The position numbers were made by a program, and so were the translations under genes. Shown in pieces: positions 45,854 through 54,691 of a stretch of 55,066 bases of DNA; positions within the stretch are counted from its first letter, which is position 1, and the number at the start of each line of letters is the position of its first letter. The stretch is from an uncultured Gammaproteobacteria bacterium (GTDB lineage: Bacteria > Pseudomonadota > Gammaproteobacteria > Pseudomonadales > Ketobacteraceae), in the NCBI GenBank assembly GCA_913063495.1, contig CAJXXT010000007.1:1-55066 (forward strand). The letters run 5' to 3'. A model generated the notes under the pieces. That model was not told the origin of the DNA. It worked only from the letters and a program-made list of their open reading frames with translations, and ran no database searches.

Positions 45854-45895
45854 CAGATACAAAAAAGGGGCTTATTAGCTCCTTTTTTGTATCTG
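45854..45895 (+). terminator. Strong terminator after the DUF1302-DUF1329 operon
   Basis: CAGATACAAAAAAGG pairs with CCTTTTTTGTATCTG around a short loop with an inner GC pair, giving a 15-bp perfect outer stem. The T-run lies within the 3' arm. It begins 19 bases after the DUF1329 stop. Confidence 0.8.
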
Positions 45896-46322
45896 GCTTT
45901 TACGATATATACATCACTCAAAGTAAGCTCATCCCATTCAAATTGGGCTACCCAAATAGAGTATTTCTTGTACAACAAAGTACAATTATTGAACATTTTG
46001 TAACATGATTCTATGGGATCATTATTCCTTCGCTAACCCCCGGGTTACCTCGTAAACATGAGGGTTTAACTAACCTTTATACTAATTCCATTGAGAACTT
46101 GAACTGTACTGTATTGCCATTTATGCTCTTTCATTGGATACTCAACTAAAGGTGACAGTTTCAACACGGATACTGAAACAATACAACGCATCAAATACCA
46201 AGCTATACTTAATTTGAACGTTACCTGTTATACCTGCTATACAAGATAATCAACGAATAACGGCACCATATAGTCGCCTAGCTAAACTAGGGTTATAATT
46301 CTAATAATAATTGAAGATTGCC
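45896..46322. other. Long non-coding gap before the 46.3-kb exported protein
   Basis: This 427-base AT-rich region carries several small inverted repeats (TTGTAC-N6-GTACAA; TTGGG-CTA-CCCAA) and a perfect TATAAT at 46294-46299 about 24 bases before the next start codon, without a good -35. I see no convincing reading frame or RNA gene. Confidence 0.4.
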
Positions 46323-47894
46323 ATGTATAAATTCAGCAAGCTGTATCGCTTACAAAAGAACACTGAATCTGTTCGGGTGAAGGCACCAAAAACGCTTAGT
46401 ATAGCGGGCTGGGTGTTTACCGGACTATTATCCACTGCTTCTATGATCAGTCACGCCGCACCTAATTTGGCGTCCTACGATAAACAACTGAATCAAATAA
46501 ATACAAGCGTTTCCGCTGACAACAATCAAATCAAAAAGATTGAACATACGTTGTGGTCGTTAGATAGTAAAATTCTTAGTCAACGAAAATCGTTACGTAA
46601 AGAGCGAACCAACAACCGAACGGCTTATCACGATGCTAAACGTGAAGTAAAACGCCAAATCTTTGAAGTTCAACGTATTCAAAACGCCATTCGTTTACTG
46701 GACAAAGACATTCAGCTCACCTTAAGAGATACGCAGCGTTCAACAGATTATCACAATTCACTTAACCCCTTTAAACGCCAACTAGAATCAGAAGCTCACG
46801 AAACAAAGATTGCTCAAAACAATCAGAAAGCGAATCAGCTCCAAACGGAAAAAGCTAAACAAGAAACTGAACTACACGCTATTACTGAAAAAGCAGAAGC
46901 TGCTCAACAACAATTGCTCGCACTTCAGGCACAGCAGAAAGATTCAACTCTTGATTTGGATCCCCGTTTGCAATCTATTCTTGCCCAACGTGAAACTCAA
47001 GCTACATTAATTATTAGTTTACGAAAGCAAGTTAAACGTAACCGTAGCTTACTAACAAAAATTAAAAGTAACAGGCTAGAATTAGCCAATTATATTGAAC
47101 TAGCAAATAACGCACCCGCTCCTGCCGCTATCTCATTAGCAAGAACTCAGAAAACACATAAAAAAGCAGCCGCCAAACCTGAGTTTTCTTCTTATGTGTT
47201 TGTTGTTTCTGGAGAATATGACCAAAATATAGAAGAGACATTGCAATTAAAAGAATGGGTGGAGTCTTACGAAGCTAAATATATAGAAACAAACTGGAAT
47301 GGTTTTGAGGGCAGCAATATCTCGACGTCCACTGGCTTATTTAAAGAACAATTTGAAAAACATCTCGCCCAGATTCACCAGGATGCCAATATTATTCTTA
47401 TTGGCCATGGCCGTGGTGGTGGCGCAGCAATAGAAGCAGCAACTGAAGTTGCATCAAAACTACATCGAGCGATCGAATTTCTTGCGGTAATTGACCCTAT
47501 CGGTGAAGGTAATCTACGAGCAAACATTGTCTTTGATAATCAACAGGCTCAATGTACTACCCCTAGTGACAATGATCGTATTATTAATACCGAATATATT
47601 GATTGCATTAAAGATGCCCAACGACGTGAGATTACCTCAAACATAAAACATTTTTATAATCGCTGGCAAAAAGACAATGAAGGCCCTTTGGATTTTCAAA
47701 GACGTATTTCGGTTGTTGATGCTAACGGAGAAAATATAGAATCCCCAACAGCAACTGGACGCTTTAACACCTCCGCGACGATTGAAGCTGATCAAAAACG
47801 TGTGTTTATAGGGAAGGGAAAAGACGCCCATAAAACCCTATTGGCGCAAGCTTCCAGGACCCTTCCAAAGCTACTAGTAAAGCACTTACGTTAA
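46323..47894 (+). CDS. Exported coiled-coil protein with hydrolase-like domain lacking the nucleophile serine
   Basis: About 523 residues from ATG 46323; a TTG at 46311 is also open. A long signal peptide (hydrophobic about 26-44) ends near ISHAAP. Residues about 50-250 are charged, Gln-rich and helical with heptads (coiled coil). Residues about 290-520 look like an alpha/beta hydrolase: strand SSYVFVVSGEY, strand IILIGHGRGGGAAIEAATEV and strand FLAVIDPIGEGNL. At the nucleophile elbow G-x-S-x-G the serine is replaced by glycine (GHGRG, about residue 361). It may be a non-catalytic scaffold. I do not recognise a named family. Confidence 0.7.
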   Translation: MYKFSKLYRLQKNTESVRVKAPKTLSIAGWVFTGLLSTASMISHAAPNLASYDKQLNQINTSVSADNNQIKKIEHTLWSLDSKILSQRKSLRKERTNNRTAYHDAKREVKRQIFEVQRIQNAIRLLDKDIQLTLRDTQRSTDYHNSLNPFKRQLESEAHETKIAQNNQKANQLQTEKAKQETELHAITEKAEAAQQQLLALQAQQKDSTLDLDPRLQSILAQRETQATLIISLRKQVKRNRSLLTKIKSNRLELANYIELANNAPAPAAISLARTQKTHKKAAAKPEFSSYVFVVSGEYDQNIEETLQLKEWVESYEAKYIETNWNGFEGSNISTSTGLFKEQFEKHLAQIHQDANIILIGHGRGGGAAIEAATEVASKLHRAIEFLAVIDPIGEGNLRANIVFDNQQAQCTTPSDNDRIINTEYIDCIKDAQRREITSNIKHFYNRWQKDNEGPLDFQRRISVVDANGENIESPTATGRFNTSATIEADQKRVFIGKGKDAHKTLLAQASRTLPKLLVKHLR

Positions 47895-47906
47895 GGAGAA
47901 CGCACA

Positions 47907-48452
47907 GTGGCAGCAGACGCTACCGGTTGCAGGCAGTCTTTTGTTAAAAAGCTAACAAGTACATTTATTACGTTTATCAGCATAGGGCTTAGCGTAACCG
48001 CAAATGCCGATACTGTTGTTAACATACCTAGAGAAAACGGAGCTCTACACCAAGAATTTAAAAATCTGTTACATGAACAGATCTCACAATTTGGAAATGG
48101 CATTGGTAGGGTAGAATTAACCGGTAGCTCAGGCTCAAAGAAATGTTTTGCTAATTTTTACACCAATGAAGAAAGCACCTTTCTCACTATTGATGTTCCT
48201 AGTGACAAAACGTATAAAGAATTTTATATCGATCATCCAACTCAATCGTTTAAACCTATACTTTTTCAAAAGCTAATTTTAAGCGATGACGGCATAGAAA
48301 TTAAGGTTGTTAAACGGCGCTTTACTTTTTCGATTAAGTCAGATGGACAAACACTGGCAATACACACAAAAAGCAAAAGTAAAAAAGATAAATCTCCCTC
48401 CTGCAGCTTCGAACTTTCTGATATTAACTTATACGAAGGGGAAACAGAGTAA
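47907..48452 (+). CDS. Small exported protein of unknown function
   Basis: A 181-residue protein starting at GTG 47907, with AAGGAG eight bases upstream. A signal peptide (hydrophobic about 19-31) ends near ANADT. The mature part is strand-rich with two cysteines (CFANFY, SCSFEL) that could form a disulfide. The last third is lysine-rich (HTKSKSKKDKS). It starts 12 bases after the coiled-coil hydrolase-like gene and is probably in its operon, so the two may work together in the periplasm or at the surface. No family recognised. Confidence 0.65.
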   Translation: MAADATGCRQSFVKKLTSTFITFISIGLSVTANADTVVNIPRENGALHQEFKNLLHEQISQFGNGIGRVELTGSSGSKKCFANFYTNEESTFLTIDVPSDKTYKEFYIDHPTQSFKPILFQKLILSDDGIEIKVVKRRFTFSIKSDGQTLAIHTKSKSKKDKSPSCSFELSDINLYEGETE

Positions 48453-48498
48453 ACCTCTTAACTCGCCCCCTTTATATACGTTAATCAAATAACTCTAT

Positions 48499-49839
48499 CT
48501 ATTTTGATATCTTTCTGACAATTAGCTCAGGCATTGTTCTTATAGATTGAGTAAAATTTTCTGGTTCCCCCTTAAAGCCATTACTTATATATAAACTGGT
48601 TGTAAACCCAAAAAATCCCGAGTCTGGTAAGTTTTCTATTTTATACCCCATGTTCGGTAGCTGTCCTATAAAACGTTCAGGCTGATCTTCCCTTAGTTTA
48701 TCATCAACATATACAGTGGAAAGCGGTTCATCGGTATCACCCAAGAAATCAAAAAATGCCACAATATCTAAATTACGATGAGTCGATGCCCATATCCAGT
48801 TTTTTGTTGCCGTTAGACCTGCCTCAATTATTTGTTGCTCCACTTCACTTACTTCACCATCAACTACGCCTGACTGCTTTGGCCCCAAAGCCGTTCTCAC
48901 TGTTGTGCCTAATAGATTATTCGCATCTAAACTCATTGACAACGTAGGGTCCACTAACAGCTTACGGCGCACTTCTGGTATTACCATTCTTACATCATAT
49001 ACAATAGACTTTGGGTAGTGATGAATCTGTAAACTCACTTGTAACATTGGCATTTTAAATATCCACAATGTTAAATCCATCTGTGTTGTTGCACGAATCG
49101 GCCCAATTCGTTCACCAGCAGGTTCTGCAACAATCTGATTATTGTTCAACGTCGTTTTCGAAAACGAGGTAAGCAATCCAGCTTCCAGGCGTAGTTTCAA
49201 CGAATCCAGTGGGTTTTCATCTCCAATATAATTAATTATTGTAAAATCATCCCACACAACATGGTTTTCTGGGTTATACATTAATGAATAAAAATCCGTT
49301 TCAACTAAAGCATCTTCTGCGCTATACCGAACATACTGCTCTTCTGAGCGTAACCGAGAGCCTTTGATAACATAAACATAACGTGTAATTCCATCTATTC
49401 CTGTAAGGGAGACTTCGGCTAAAAACTCTCCATCAAAACGATGATAGGATTGACGACGAGAACCAGCGTCCTTTTGAAGAAAAAGTAGTTTATCGGCTTT
49501 ATCAAAGCGATTTTTTACACCGTCAATTGGCACTGACCAATTTTCAAAATACACTGCCCCACCATTGTTATATTCATCTATTTGATAGGGTACCGGTTCC
49601 ATTTCATCATCAATAACTGCTGCTAGAGATATCTTATCAATTGACTCTCCTAACACAGCCGCCAAGTCCTCACCTTCAACCATAATAGTTTGAAAAGCCG
49701 CTATTTCAGTCAGCGGTCTTATCGTTGCCATACCTGACGTAGATATAAGGCATAACATGGCCATAAACAACACCCGTCGAAACGGCTGAATATTTCGCGA
49801 TGGAGCAATAATAGTGACATTATCTGGCTTATGATTCAT
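48499..49839 (-). CDS. Exported protein of unknown function
   Basis: About 446 residues from ATG 49839 (MNHKPDNV); a GTG at 49866 is also open. A signal peptide or anchor (hydrophobic about 22-38) ends near TSGMAT. The mature protein is largely strand-forming and without cysteine. It contains acidic motifs such as EYNNGGAVYFENWSVPIDGV and RFDKADKLLFLQKDAGSRR, and long strands after about residue 150. I do not recognise it; its beta-rich form suggests a periplasmic or surface sandwich domain. It is convergent with the 181-residue gene and divergent from the lipocalin-like gene. Confidence 0.65.
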   Translation of the reverse strand: MNHKPDNVTIIAPSRNIQPFRRVLFMAMLCLISTSGMATIRPLTEIAAFQTIMVEGEDLAAVLGESIDKISLAAVIDDEMEPVPYQIDEYNNGGAVYFENWSVPIDGVKNRFDKADKLLFLQKDAGSRRQSYHRFDGEFLAEVSLTGIDGITRYVYVIKGSRLRSEEQYVRYSAEDALVETDFYSLMYNPENHVVWDDFTIINYIGDENPLDSLKLRLEAGLLTSFSKTTLNNNQIVAEPAGERIGPIRATTQMDLTLWIFKMPMLQVSLQIHHYPKSIVYDVRMVIPEVRRKLLVDPTLSMSLDANNLLGTTVRTALGPKQSGVVDGEVSEVEQQIIEAGLTATKNWIWASTHRNLDIVAFFDFLGDTDEPLSTVYVDDKLREDQPERFIGQLPNMGYKIENLPDSGFFGFTTSLYISNGFKGEPENFTQSIRTMPELIVRKISK

Positions 49840-49881
49840 ATTTCTCTTCTTATTATATTGATCCACTATTTAACTAGAGTG

Positions 49882-49987
49882 GTTATTTTGTTACCCTTTC
49901 GATTCGGTAACCATGACCTGCTAGTTCTCATTACCATTATTTTCTGTTTTAATTCGGTAACCAAGTCTTATAGAAACTCTAGTTACC
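49882..49987. promoter_or_regulatory. Repeated GGTAAC/GTTACC motifs between divergent exported-protein genes
   Basis: ATTCGGTAACCA occurs at 49902-49913 and again at 49952-49963, exactly 50 bases apart. GTTACC also occurs at 49890-49895 (forming an inverted pair with the first) and 49982-49987. The regular arrangement in a divergent promoter region suggests binding sites for one regulator. Confidence 0.4.
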
Positions 49988-50105
49988 ATCTAAGTAGCGC
50001 TTAAAAGGGCTTTTTTTCATTTGCAGTACGCAATGTCCGCTCCTAGATTAAAACAGGATGACGTAAAACTTGCAGCTATATTTTAATAAAAATGGGGGAT
50101 TAAAC

Positions 50106-50522
50106 ATGAAAGTAGCGTTTTTAGTAATTAGTATCTGTCTCTCTCTGCTATCTACAATCTCATTCCCTACTTTCGCTGCAAACGTCACTAATTGGGGTGG
50201 AAACACAAAAAAAAGCTACGCTAACCAACTTATGGGGCGTTGGGCACTTGTTGCAATTTTTGAGCATGGTCAGAACATTTCGGGAACAACCCCTTTATCA
50301 GATTATTGGATTTTTAAGCGTAACGGTTTTGTGGACCACAATGAACAACCTAAAGGTTTACAACGCTCTTACTATTCGTTATCTGATCGTAAACTTACAA
50401 TTAAAGACAAAAAAACAAGAGAAAAACGCTACTTTACTATCAAATACATTGACCAACGCCGCCTAATTTTAATCCATACAAAAGTAAATCAAACGTTTAC
50501 TTATAATTTAGAACGTTATTAG
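50106..50522 (+). CDS. Small exported lipocalin-like protein
   Basis: About 138 residues from ATG 50106, with GGGGGA six to seven bases upstream; an upstream TTG at 50070 is less likely. A signal peptide (KVAFLVISICLSLLSTISF) ends near TFAAN. The mature domain has LMGRWALVAIFEHGQ and DYWIFKRNGFVDHNE, then strands to FTYNLERY, with the G-x-W near the start typical of small lipocalin-like or META-like barrels that measure W-x-L strands. Ligand unknown. It is convergent with the UPF0114 gene. Confidence 0.65.
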   Translation: MKVAFLVISICLSLLSTISFPTFAANVTNWGGNTKKSYANQLMGRWALVAIFEHGQNISGTTPLSDYWIFKRNGFVDHNEQPKGLQRSYYSLSDRKLTIKDKKTREKRYFTIKYIDQRRLILIHTKVNQTFTYNLERY

Positions 50523-50544
50523 GCAGCCAATAATACCTGTAATC

Positions 50545-51042
50545 TTACGTCTTATTTAGCTTATCAACATAAGACATGCCTAATGCAGAAACAACAAACG
50601 TTAGGTGTACGATGACATACCACATCATTTTATCATCATCGACATTCTCCGCGCCCATGAACTTCTTTAATAAATGAATGGAAGATATTGCTACAATTGA
50701 AGCGGAAACTTTTTGTTTTAATGATCCGGAATCTAACTTTCCAAGCCAGTCCAATTTGTCAGTTTCATTATCTAGATCGATTTTTGATACAAAATTTTCA
50801 TACCCTGAGAACATTACCATAACGATCAAGCCACCTACGAGTGCAAGATCAACAAGCGATAATATCAACAAAACTAAATCCGTTTCCTGCATCTCCAAAA
50901 TTATTGGAAATGCATGAAACAATTCTTCAAAAAACTTTATACCCAATAGCAATAACGCCACACTCAGGCCTAAATATAACGGCGCCGACAGCCACCTACT
51001 GGCATAAAATAATTTTTCGAGTGTCTTTTCTATCATTTTCAA
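50545..51042 (-). CDS. UPF0114 (YqhA-like) membrane protein
   Basis: A 165-residue protein with about four membrane segments (about 20-42, 58-82, 112-128, 140-160). The family signature [20 protein letters not shown] and [20 protein letters not shown] is clear, continuing FVSKIDLD. Molecular role is unknown. The gene starts 23 bases after glmS on the same strand and may share its transcript. Confidence 0.9.
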   Translation of the reverse strand: MKMIEKTLEKLFYASRWLSAPLYLGLSVALLLLGIKFFEELFHAFPIILEMQETDLVLLILSLVDLALVGGLIVMVMFSGYENFVSKIDLDNETDKLDWLGKLDSGSLKQKVSASIVAISSIHLLKKFMGAENVDDDKMMWYVIVHLTFVVSALGMSYVDKLNKT

Positions 51043-51065
51043 TTATTACCCTCTAACACAGTGCC

Positions 51066-52892
51066 TTATTCTACCGTTACAGATTTGGCGAGATTCCGCG
51101 GCTGGTCAACATCAGTACCTTTAATAATCGCCACATGATAAGACAACAACTGTAATGGAATTGTGTACAAAATAGGTGCTAACACCTCATCTATATATGG
51201 CAAGTCCATTACATGAACATCGTTATCTTTCTCAACACCAGCCTTAGCATCTTGGAATATAAATAGTTCACCACCACGAGCCCTAACTTCCTGTAAATTT
51301 GATTTAAGCTTTTCTAATAAACTATCAGAGGGAGCCACAGCAATAATCGGCATATCTTTGTCTACCAATGCGAGCGGGCCATGCTTAAGTTCCCCTGCTG
51401 GATATGCTTCAGCGTGAATATAAGAAATCTCTTTCAGCTTTAACGCACCTTCCATTGCGATTGGATATTGAATACCTCGACCTAAGAACAGCGCATGATG
51501 TTTCTCGCTAAACATAGGAGCCATAGCTTCAATATCTTTGTCCAAACGCAACGCACTTTGAATAATATCAGGTAACTTGCTCAGTTTTACTAGCAGCTCT
51601 TTTTCTTGAATCGCTGTAACGTTATTGAATCGCCCTACAGCAACCATAAATAAGAACAATGAGACTAGTTGTGTTGTGAAGGCCTTGGTGGAAGCAACAC
51701 CTATCTCAGTCCCTGCTTTAGTCATAAATGCCATATCAGATTCGCGTACTAATGAACTATCCGGTACGTTACAAATAGTTAACGAACCTAAATAGCCCTT
51801 GGCATCACGTAATGCTGCTAACGTATCAGCAGTTTCGCCTGATTGGGAGATGGTAACAAACAAGGTGTTATCCCGTACTACCGTTTTACGATAACGAAAT
51901 TCAGATGCGACCTCGATATTACATTGAATACCCGCGATAGCTTCAAACCAATACTTAGCCACCATGCCAGCATGAAAACTGGTTCCACAAGCAATAATTT
52001 GTATCGACTCAAGTTTGCTAAACAATAATTCTGCCGTTGGGCCAAATTCATCAAGATTTACTTTGCCATCAACGATACGACCATCAAGCGTTCTTCTAAC
52101 TGACGTCGGTTGCTCGAAGATTTCCTTCATCATAAAGTGGCGATATTCACCTTTATCAGCAGTTCCTGCACTTCCAACATTTTCACGAATGGTCCGTTCT
52201 ACAACATTTCCATTTGTATCTTCAATAACAACGGAATCTAAGCGAAGGTCTGCAAAATCCCCTTCTTCAAGAAAAATAAAGCGTGTAGTAACAGGTAATA
52301 AAGCAAGCTGATCAGAGGCGATGAAATTCTCACCAATGCCAACACCTAATACCAAAGGGCTGCCTGCTCGGCTACAAACTAATCGGGAAGGTTCGTCTTT
52401 ATGCATGACCCCTAGTGCATAAGCCCCCTCTAACTGTGCAACGGTAATACGTAGCGCTTTTAATAAATCTGGAGTTTTTTGGTATTCTCTGTGAAATAGG
52501 TGAGCAACAACTTCGGTATCAGTTTCAGAGGTAAACTCATAACCTTCGCCTTGTAGTTCTTTTCTAAGGGTTTCATGGTTTTCTATGATCCCATTGTGAA
52601 CAACCGCAACATCACCCTTAGACAGATGTGGGTGAGCATTTTCTATGCTGGGCACACCATGAGTAGCCCATCGTGTATGGGCGATACCCACAATTCCTGG
52701 GTAGGTACTTGCTGACACAGCTTCATCTAAACCTTTTACTTTCCCTTGGCATCGAATACGTTCTATTTCTTGCCCCTCAACGAGTTGAGCTATACCGGCA
52801 GAATCGTAACCCCGATATTCTAGCCGCTTAAGCCCTTCTAATAAAATGGGAGCGATTTTACGAGTTGATACAGCACCAACAATTCCACACAT
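51066..52892 (-). CDS. glmS: Glucosamine-6-phosphate synthase GlmS
   Basis: A 608-residue enzyme using glutamine and fructose-6-phosphate. The glutaminase domain starts MCGIVGAV with catalytic Cys2 and has AHTRWATHG and HNGIIENHE. The isomerase half consists of two SIS domains: [16 protein letters not shown] and [11 protein letters not shown], then GVASTKAF and the C-terminal AKSVTVE tail with its conserved catalytic region. It supplies amino sugar for peptidoglycan and LPS. Upstream glmU makes the next intermediates. The glmU-glmS gap holds a large hairpin. No glmS ribozyme is expected or seen. Confidence 0.97.
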   Translation of the reverse strand: MCGIVGAVSTRKIAPILLEGLKRLEYRGYDSAGIAQLVEGQEIERIRCQGKVKGLDEAVSASTYPGIVGIAHTRWATHGVPSIENAHPHLSKGDVAVVHNGIIENHETLRKELQGEGYEFTSETDTEVVAHLFHREYQKTPDLLKALRITVAQLEGAYALGVMHKDEPSRLVCSRAGSPLVLGVGIGENFIASDQLALLPVTTRFIFLEEGDFADLRLDSVVIEDTNGNVVERTIRENVGSAGTADKGEYRHFMMKEIFEQPTSVRRTLDGRIVDGKVNLDEFGPTAELLFSKLESIQIIACGTSFHAGMVAKYWFEAIAGIQCNIEVASEFRYRKTVVRDNTLFVTISQSGETADTLAALRDAKGYLGSLTICNVPDSSLVRESDMAFMTKAGTEIGVASTKAFTTQLVSLFLFMVAVGRFNNVTAIQEKELLVKLSKLPDIIQSALRLDKDIEAMAPMFSEKHHALFLGRGIQYPIAMEGALKLKEISYIHAEAYPAGELKHGPLALVDKDMPIIAVAPSDSLLEKLKSNLQEVRARGGELFIFQDAKAGVEKDNDVHVMDLPYIDEVLAPILYTIPLQLLSYHVAIIKGTDVDQPRNLAKSVTVE

Positions 52893-52960
52893 AATATTTC
52901 CCTGACGTTCTCTGTTTTATCGTTACTATGACAATAGGTTCGTTGCGAATCTCTATGACC

Positions 52961-53018
52961 GCACATTATTTCCTCTTTGTTTCAGAAATCGCTCTGAAAC
53001 AAAGAGGAAATAATGTGC
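52961..53018. repeat. Long-hairpin repeat, copy 4: perfect 26-bp palindrome between glmU and glmS
   Basis: The left arm (52961-52986) starts GCACATTATTTCCTC and ends GTTTCAGA; the right arm (52993-53018) is its exact complement, with a 6-base loop AATCGC. It is like copy 1 with the core removed, keeping TTTCAGAAATCGC and the outer GCAC...GTGC. It would form a very stable hairpin in the glmU-glmS message. Confidence 0.9.
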
Positions 53019-53080
53019 TACAAGCAAGATTTGAGATTATCGGAATAGCAGGTACTTCTCTACTCCTTTAGCTCTGATAT

Positions 53081-54457
53081 TTATGCCTTCTTTACTGGTC
53101 GCTGCCAATCCGCAAGGGTAATTTGTTTCGCCCGCGTCACTGTTAATGCATGCTCTTTTGCATCCTTTGATACAGTGGAGCCAGCACCTATTGTTGCACC
53201 TTCACCTATATTTAACGGAGCCACCAACGAGGTATTAGATCCAATAAACACTTTATCACCAATAACCGTTTTATGTTTATTCACACCGTCATAGTTACAT
53301 GTGATAGTGCCTGCACCAATGTTCACACCTTTACCGATTTCAGCATCACCGATATATGTTAGATGATTTATTTTACTACCTTCACATATATGGGACTTTT
53401 TAGTTTCTACAAAATTACCAATCTTAACGCGAGACTCAGTAACCGTACCCGGACGAATTCTCGCGAAAGGGCCTATTTCTGCGGTATCACCAAGACTTGA
53501 ATCCTGAATAACCGTATTAGCGTGAATAACGGAGTTATCCCCAATACTACTATTGATAATCATACAGTTGGGACCAATTTGGCAACCCTTACCTATAGTT
53601 ACTTTACCCTCAAACACTGCATTAACATCAACAAAAGTATCCTCGCCAATAGTGATATCTCCTCGAATATCAATACGAGATGCATCAGCAAGTATCGCTC
53701 CATTACGCATGAGGTTTTCTGCTTGTTTTAGTTGGTAACGTCTTTCAAGCTGGCTTAGCTGTACTTTATCGTTAACACCTGTCACTTCCATGGGGTCGGC
53801 CACAACGGAAGCTTGTATTGAAATATTCTCCTCACGGGCCATCTTTACAATATCAGTAAGATAATATTCACCCTGTGAGTTGCTGTTGTCTAAGGTTGGT
53901 AACCACTTTTGCAATAAACCAGTATTTACCAACATAATTCCGGTATTTACTTCAGTCACTTGCTTCTGTAGGTCAGTGGCGTCTTTTTCTTCAACAATAG
54001 CTTCAACTTTATTGTCAGCACTACGAATAATCCGGCCATAACCCGCTGGGTTATCTAGTTGGACTGTTAACAGGCCACATCCTTTATCATCGGTTTGTTC
54101 AATAAAGGAGCGTAATGTCTGCTCAGTGACCAGTGGTACATCACCGTAAAGAATAAGTGTTTGTGTGCCCGCTGTTAGCTCTGGCAAAGCAACTTTAACA
54201 GCATGACCTGTACCAAGCTGCTCTTTTTGTTCTACCCAGGCGATAGTATGTTCAGAATGCAGATTTTCCACAGTCGATTGAACCGCCTCACCACCATGAC
54301 CATAAACAACAACAACATTGGTTGCTTTTAAAGCATATGATTTTTCCAGCACATGGGATAATAGAGGTTTTTTGGCGAGTGGTTGCAATACCTTTGGCAA
54401 CGTCGATTTCATTCGAGTGCCTTTGCCTGCTGCTAAGATGACTACATTCAAATCCAT
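53081..54457 (-). CDS. glmU: Bifunctional N-acetylglucosamine-1-phosphate uridyltransferase / glucosamine-1-phosphate acetyltransferase GlmU
   Basis: A 458-residue cytoplasmic enzyme. The N-terminal uridyltransferase contains LAAGKGTRMKSTLPKVLQPL, with QLGTGHAV and YGDVPL. The C-terminal acetyltransferase is a left-handed beta helix of hexapeptide repeats ending with YDGVNKHKT, FIGSNTSLVAPLNIGEGATI and GAGSTVSKDAKEHALTVTRA. It makes UDP-GlcNAc for peptidoglycan, LPS and other sugars. It is the usual neighbour of the ATP synthase operon end and is followed by glmS. Confidence 0.97.
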   Translation of the reverse strand: MDLNVVILAAGKGTRMKSTLPKVLQPLAKKPLLSHVLEKSYALKATNVVVVYGHGGEAVQSTVENLHSEHTIAWVEQKEQLGTGHAVKVALPELTAGTQTLILYGDVPLVTEQTLRSFIEQTDDKGCGLLTVQLDNPAGYGRIIRSADNKVEAIVEEKDATDLQKQVTEVNTGIMLVNTGLLQKWLPTLDNSNSQGEYYLTDIVKMAREENISIQASVVADPMEVTGVNDKVQLSQLERRYQLKQAENLMRNGAILADASRIDIRGDITIGEDTFVDVNAVFEGKVTIGKGCQIGPNCMIINSSIGDNSVIHANTVIQDSSLGDTAEIGPFARIRPGTVTESRVKIGNFVETKKSHICEGSKINHLTYIGDAEIGKGVNIGAGTITCNYDGVNKHKTVIGDKVFIGSNTSLVAPLNIGEGATIGAGSTVSKDAKEHALTVTRAKQITLADWQRPVKKA

Positions 54458-54604
54458 CTAAGATTCCCTTATTAAATCGGACATTAAGTCGAATAGTTAC
54501 GAACACATAATGATAAGAAGGCCTACTTTTGAAGATGCTATTTCAGAAACTATTATAGAACATCGCATTTTCGAAGTTTAGCTTCCACAGCTAGAGTATA
54601 AAAC

Positions 54605-54635
54605 AAAAAAAGGGTGACCGTAGCCACCCTTTTTT
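54605..54635 (-). terminator. Terminator of the ATP synthase operon
   Basis: AAAAAAGGGTG pairs with CACCCTTTTTT around loop ACCGTAGC, giving A- and T-rich flanks that work on either strand. It lies about 57 bases downstream of the atpC stop and before glmU, so it should end the atp operon transcript. Confidence 0.85.
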
Positions 54636-54691
54636 ATCAACTTCTGTAACTATTCACGCCAAATTGACATTAAGCGAAATAATCACGTCTG

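Noticed and set aside
46294-46299. Perfect TATAAT before the 46.3-kb gene as a sigma-70 promoter
   Set aside because: No acceptable -35 at 16-18 bases, so I list it only as part of the gap description.
52893-53080. Possible glmS ribozyme
   Set aside because: That ribozyme is typical of Firmicutes; only the simple long hairpin of the dispersed family is present, without the conserved core.
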